A DNA stretch of 64,000 bases from contig JAJEKB010021191.1 in assembly GCA_022393335.1 (NCBI GenBank), positions 1,948,372 to 2,012,371 on the forward strand. The letters run 5' to 3'. Made by a program: the position numbers and the translations under genes. Positions 60,100-64,000 of the stretch are shown in pieces. The stretch comes from Macrotrachela quadricornifera (taxonomy: Eukaryota; Rotifera; Eurotatoria; Philodinida; Philodinidae). The first letter of the stretch is position 1. Each line of letters starts with the position of its first letter. The notes below the pieces were generated by a model, which was not told the DNA's origin, did no database searches, and saw nothing but the letters and a program-made list of their open reading frames with translations.

Positions 60100-61770
60100 T
60101 AAAGTCAGTAGAAACAGAAAAATATCGATTCGATACTTATCATGTGCAACCAACACTATGACGTGCATCATAGACGTGCAGTGAAGCATTTATTTTTTTT
60201 CCATTCAATACGATTCAAGCTTGCATCAGGTAGTGAATGCAAACTATCTGAAAATATTTTATATATAAATTAGTGAGAATGTTAGACTATTTTCGATCAA
60301 TCCATAGTCGAATAAGACTTGCTTGTTTTTCATCTCGACTAATCGAATGTGTAGTTGATAAACAAATTAGATGGTAATGCAGTAGGAAATAAATATTTGT
60401 AAATTGAGTATAGAACTGCTATTAAAATCATTGTTTCAATTTATTATTGAGAAATAAATTCGAGTTTTCACCAACTCATAGTCAGCATCATCAGGAATGA
60501 TATCAATGTTCGAAACAATGTAAGAAACAGAGAAGAGATATAAAAAGAAAATGAAAAGGACACAAAACAGAGTACGTGATAAAATGGCATTTTCTTTGAT
60601 GAAATATTTTCTTTTTCATATACTTGGGATTAACCAAAAGTTCTGTCAACATTAAATAAAAATATAAAGATAAGGAGATATTTTTAATTTTATATTATCA
60701 AATGTCCAGGATAGTTGCCATTGTTATTTATACCAAGTTGAATCTTTTCTAACAATTTATTAAAAGTTTTTTTGAACTCTTCTCTCTAAAAATTTTACGT
60801 ACCTTGGAAACCACATGAACTAATCGTGTTTCATTTGTTTTTAAAATTTGGTGATATTTTGTTAGATCATGTCAGCTGCGTTCTAGCACTACTAGTGAGG
60901 AGATATGGATTTATCTTAGGTAGGTCAGTCATAAGTCATCTGATGCTAGTTGGCTGATTGAAGACGAATCATCCAAGACTACTGTTCATAGAGACAGATA
61001 TGAACCAAAACTTTATTTCGTGTATTCTTTAAATCAAATAGTCCTGCGTGTAGATGAAGGCAAGACTGTAGGTCATAAGTATTATAATGAAAATTTCTTA
61101 AGCTTTTTGTTGATGTGATATGCAAGCAAACAGAACAAGGGGGAAAAAGCGCGACTGCATACTCATCCAATGTCATATCTATCATATTCGTCAGGTCTAA
61201 TACTATGTAATTTTTGGCTAACTAATTCTAACTTATATATATTTAGAATAAGAGCAGTTAGTTATTCTTATTGTTAGAAATAACTAATTTCTTATAAGTT
61301 TTATATAAATACACTCTCGAGCTGATAATAAAAAATAAAAAGTTTTTTTCTTTTTTGTAAATTTTTTTGATTGAGTAGTTTTTGTGGGATTTCAACCACA
61401 CTTCTTCAGAACTTTACAAAAATACAAAAAACTTCATTTACAAAAGATAGTATTCTAGGATCGAAAAAGACCTACTAACAAGGGAAGGTCCCCAGGTGTG
61501 TCTCGGAGATTTCAATGAAAATGATGTTGGTTTGTTGAGGCAAGTATACCTATCTCAGGTATGAAACAATTACCGGCTACGGCTGCTGTAATAAAAAGTT
61601 ATAGCCAAAACATTTTCCAAAAAATTGACACATGTACTTCGCTACACAGGTTTTTTCTGAAGAATATTTTTCTTGAAGATTTTTTCATAAGAATTTGTTC
61701 TTTAACCACGATAGTTACAGCTGATTTCCATGGCGTTTTATAAAGTACTACTAGTTCTAAGTCTTTTATT
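60100..61770. other. Intergenic DNA upstream of the ART gene
   Basis: No gene recognised. 60180-60560 and 60960-61320 are plain AT-rich sequence. 61320-61440 has imperfect inverted AAAAAGTTTTTT words. The stretch 61470-61740 may belong to the pogo-like element that follows. Confidence 0.4.
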
Positions 61771-61779
61771 AATGTTTAT

Positions 61780-63720
61780 GATCATTACAAAAAAGTGGTT
61801 GAAACAAAGAATACGATGGCAATAACTGCAGCAAATGAAAGAGTAGTCATCGCACGCTACCATAGAACAGAAATCTTCATCGAAAGAAAAACACACATCA
61901 TGAACATTCTCAAAATGACCAGGATCTTTTGAAGTATAGCCACTCGAATACCTAGAATATTTGATCAATGGCCACGCGATCATAAATTTTTTGTTTGAAA
62001 TATTTCCATTGTCGAACAAAAATAACGATCCAACGGTTGAATATCACCGATTGTTTTTGGTGAAATCTGCATTTGCTTACAAGTGATATTTTCAATGAAA
62101 ATATCATCATAAATGCTGGGATCAGTCTGACCTGACCAGGACTCCAGTAACAGTAAAAAATCTTCAGAAATCGGTGGACTTAAAACATTTTCAGCCCAAT
62201 ACTGAATATGTGTTTTAGTCAGTTTTCCACTCTTACTACAGCTAACATGAATATTACTTGCTTGATAAATTGATTGTTTAACACACGTTCCAAGTTTCCC
62301 TGTAGATTCTTGTAAACATCTAAAAACCGGCTCAATTAAATCTCCAGCCATACTAAAGATCGGTATAATCGTGTATGAATGAGTAACAGCATTCATTGAT
62401 TTGACGTTACCTCTTTTTATTTTTTCACTGGCTATTGCGAGAGTTCGTGTTGATGAATTATCATAACTGAAAGATCAAAAATGCTATTTTCTATTTAATT
62501 TTCTTCCATTCGTAAACAACGTACTTGAAACTGCTTTGATCGCCATTCAATATATAATCTTTAGCATAATCTGAACATACAATGGGCTATTTAATTTCAT
62601 TTTGAATTTAAACCGAAAAAAAGCATTTAATTTCAAATTGAAATAGGGGACTAAGGGGACTAAGGAATTGTTGAATTCAGCAAATGTATATATCATATAT
62701 ATAGTATCGTTTATATAGATGACTAAGGGGGCTAAGCACATATATGTAATATTTGAAACTTGAATTCACGCATTCAATTATTGAATACTTAAAATTTTCA
62801 ACTATTCAACTATTCAACTAGAAAGGCTAGAGGGGGTGACCCTGTGTGAGGGTGCCACATGGAGTTAGAGGGCGCGACCCTCCATGAGGGTGCCACGTGG
62901 CTCTAGAGAGGGTGCGTCTGCGTGAGGGTGCCACATGGAGTTAGAGAGCGCGACCCTGCGTGAGGGTGCCACATGGAGTTAGAGGTGCGACTCTGCGTGA
63001 GGGTGCCACATGGAGTTAGAGGTGCGAGTCTGCGTGAGGGTGCCACATGGAGTTAGAGGTGCGACTCTGCGTGAGGGTGCCATGTTGGACTATTAGGCGG
63101 TATTCTTTGTCGAGGTCTGAGATGGCGAAATTTTTAATGATTTCAATACTGGAATAGTTGAAGGCTTCAAGTATTCAACAATTGGATAGTTGAATAGTTG
63201 AAGTAATAGTTGAATACTTGAATTCAACTTTCAAGTTTGACACTGTTGTAATCTCCTTAGTCCCCTTAGTCCCACCTGTATCCTATAAAAAGGGGTACTA
63301 TATAGATGAGATGTATATATAATGAATTCAAGAATTCCTTAGTCCCACCTGTATCCTATAGAAAGGGGTACTATATATATGAGATGTATATATACTGAAT
63401 TCAAGAATTCCTTAGTCCCCTTGCCTTGCTAAAAGTGGACGGTTGTTTTTTCTCCCAAATTCAATTTGAATTAAAAAAAACCATAGAGTCAATCTGAAAT
63501 AGTATTTTTTTACTGTTTGAACAAAACTTTCGGCGGATTTCAATATTTTATCTAGATCTTCCAAATGATTTTTGGTTACCAGCTTTGTCACTTTTCTTGA
63601 TGAAATGTGATGGCGATGTTTGAAGTTGAATATCCAATGATAAGACGCCGTAAAACCAACGATATTTAAATCATGTATATAAATCAGCTGGTAGTATCGT
63701 ACATTCATTATTTTCTCCAG
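61780..63720 (-). pseudogene. Pogo/Tc5-like DDE transposase relic, split by an insertion
   Basis: Order on the minus strand: HTH piece at ~63670-63490 (WIFNFKHRHHISSRKVTK), a repeat insertion (62640-63430), then 62580-62525 with the first catalytic Asp (DYILNGDQSSFK), an intron ending at 62470, and 62469-61980 (STRTLAIASEKI, HSYTIIPIFSMAGDLIEPVF, CSKSGKLTKTHIQYWAENV, LLLLESWSGQTD, DIQPLDRYF). The family's second Asp (LLLxDSW) is Glu here. The tail is frameshifted at least twice near 62000 (QWKYFKQKIYDRVA in one frame, YSSGYTSKDPGHFENV in another). The transposase is dead. Element termini were not located. Confidence 0.75.
62640..63430. repeat. Inverted-repeat insertion with a ~37-bp minisatellite core
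   Basis: The left flank (GGGGACTAAGGGGACTAAGG, GAATTC, TTCAACTATTCAAC) is mirrored on the right (GAATAGTTGAATAC, GAATTC, CCTTAGTCCCCTTAGTCCC). The core at ~62833-63085 is a GC-rich tandem repeat (unit ~37 bp, GAGGGTGCCACATGGAGTTA, GAGGTGCGACTCTGCGT), six copies or so. The right arm contains a further direct duplication of ~80 bp (63271-63345, 63346-63418: CACCTGTATCCTATA, GGGGTACTATATA, ATGAGATGTATATA). It interrupts the transposase relic. Confidence 0.8.
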
Positions 63721-63759
63721 CAATTGCAGTGAGTTGATAAATTTTATCTTTTCAGTCAC

Positions 63760-64000
63760 CGTGTGAGTTAGTCTACTTTGTATGTATTTAAATTAAAATT
63801 TAAAATTAATTATTTGTTGTATAATAAAAGATACTTCATTATACTATGCAAATAAAAATCCATTCTCCAATATAAAAAAAATACTTAAATTGTTAAATAG
63901 TATTTGAAATTTTAGGAATGGTCATATATATTCATGTTGGATTCTCTAATTAGAAAATTAACTTTCTTATTCTTAATGTTTCAAATATCTTATTTTCAAA
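63760..64000. other. AT-rich sequence at window edge
   Basis: No gene recognised. The upstream end of the pogo-like element may lie here or outside the window. Confidence 0.4.

Overview
Organism: nuclear DNA of a small-genome eukaryote, most likely a bdelloid rotifer, perhaps Rotaria-like (inference). The sequence is very AT-rich, most introns are about 48-75 bp, and both tRNA genes are eukaryotic, one of them an initiator tRNA-Met. The gene families fit this reading: NHL propellers, FG-GAP propellers behind a Thr-rich stalk, ADP-ribosyltransferase/TPR proteins, F-box/LRR-like relics and Cys-rich secreted proteins. DNA transposons and MITEs are abundant, and there is one decayed LINE fragment. 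No prokaryotic, viral or organellar segment was recognised.

Layout. 1-4.2 kb: tandem repeats, non-coding DNA and a TA-flanked palindromic element. 4.2-7.9 kb (-): four-exon secreted NHL protein with one in-frame TAA. 8.3-15.6 kb: MITEs and foldback elements among broken genes (F-box pseudogene, truncated PAN/apple-like gene, LINE ORF1 relic). 16.1-17.8 kb: small secreted protein with a homopolymer frameshift, and an acid-ceramidase-like relic. 18.3-20.75 kb: element with ~0.65-kb inverted arms, itself carrying a nested insertion. 22.9-23.9 kb (-): intact voltage-gated proton channel Hv1. 26.0-26.6 kb: piggyBac-type MITE. 27.7 kb: tRNA-Thr. 29.2-30.2 kb (-): intact single-exon NHL protein. 33.6-34.8 kb (-): four-exon Cys-rich secreted protein. 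35.1-38.9 kb: two non-autonomous hAT elements and a duplicated hairpin.

40.3-49.1 kb (+) is the main gene block. The first gene is an 11-exon reading frame whose splice phases all agree. It encodes 1806 residues: three consecutive ~453-480-residue units, each with two membrane segments around a Cys-rich ectodomain, then a further membrane segment, a Thr-rich stalk and a seven-repeat FG-GAP propeller. The next gene (47.5-49.1 kb) encodes only the membrane anchor, stalk and propeller. The propeller part of the long protein therefore looks like a paralogue of its neighbour joined to the three-unit membrane protein.

49.6-64 kb: a family of Tc1/mariner-like MITEs (one has cut a small secreted-protein gene), initiator tRNA-Met, a dead Tc1 element with both termini, an intact ADP-ribosyltransferase plus TPR gene (57.9-59.9 kb, -), and a pogo-like transposase relic split by a minisatellite-bearing inverted-repeat insertion.

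Limits: exon boundaries were set by eye from GT/AG sites, phase agreement and paralogue comparison. Family names come from motif recognition, not searches.
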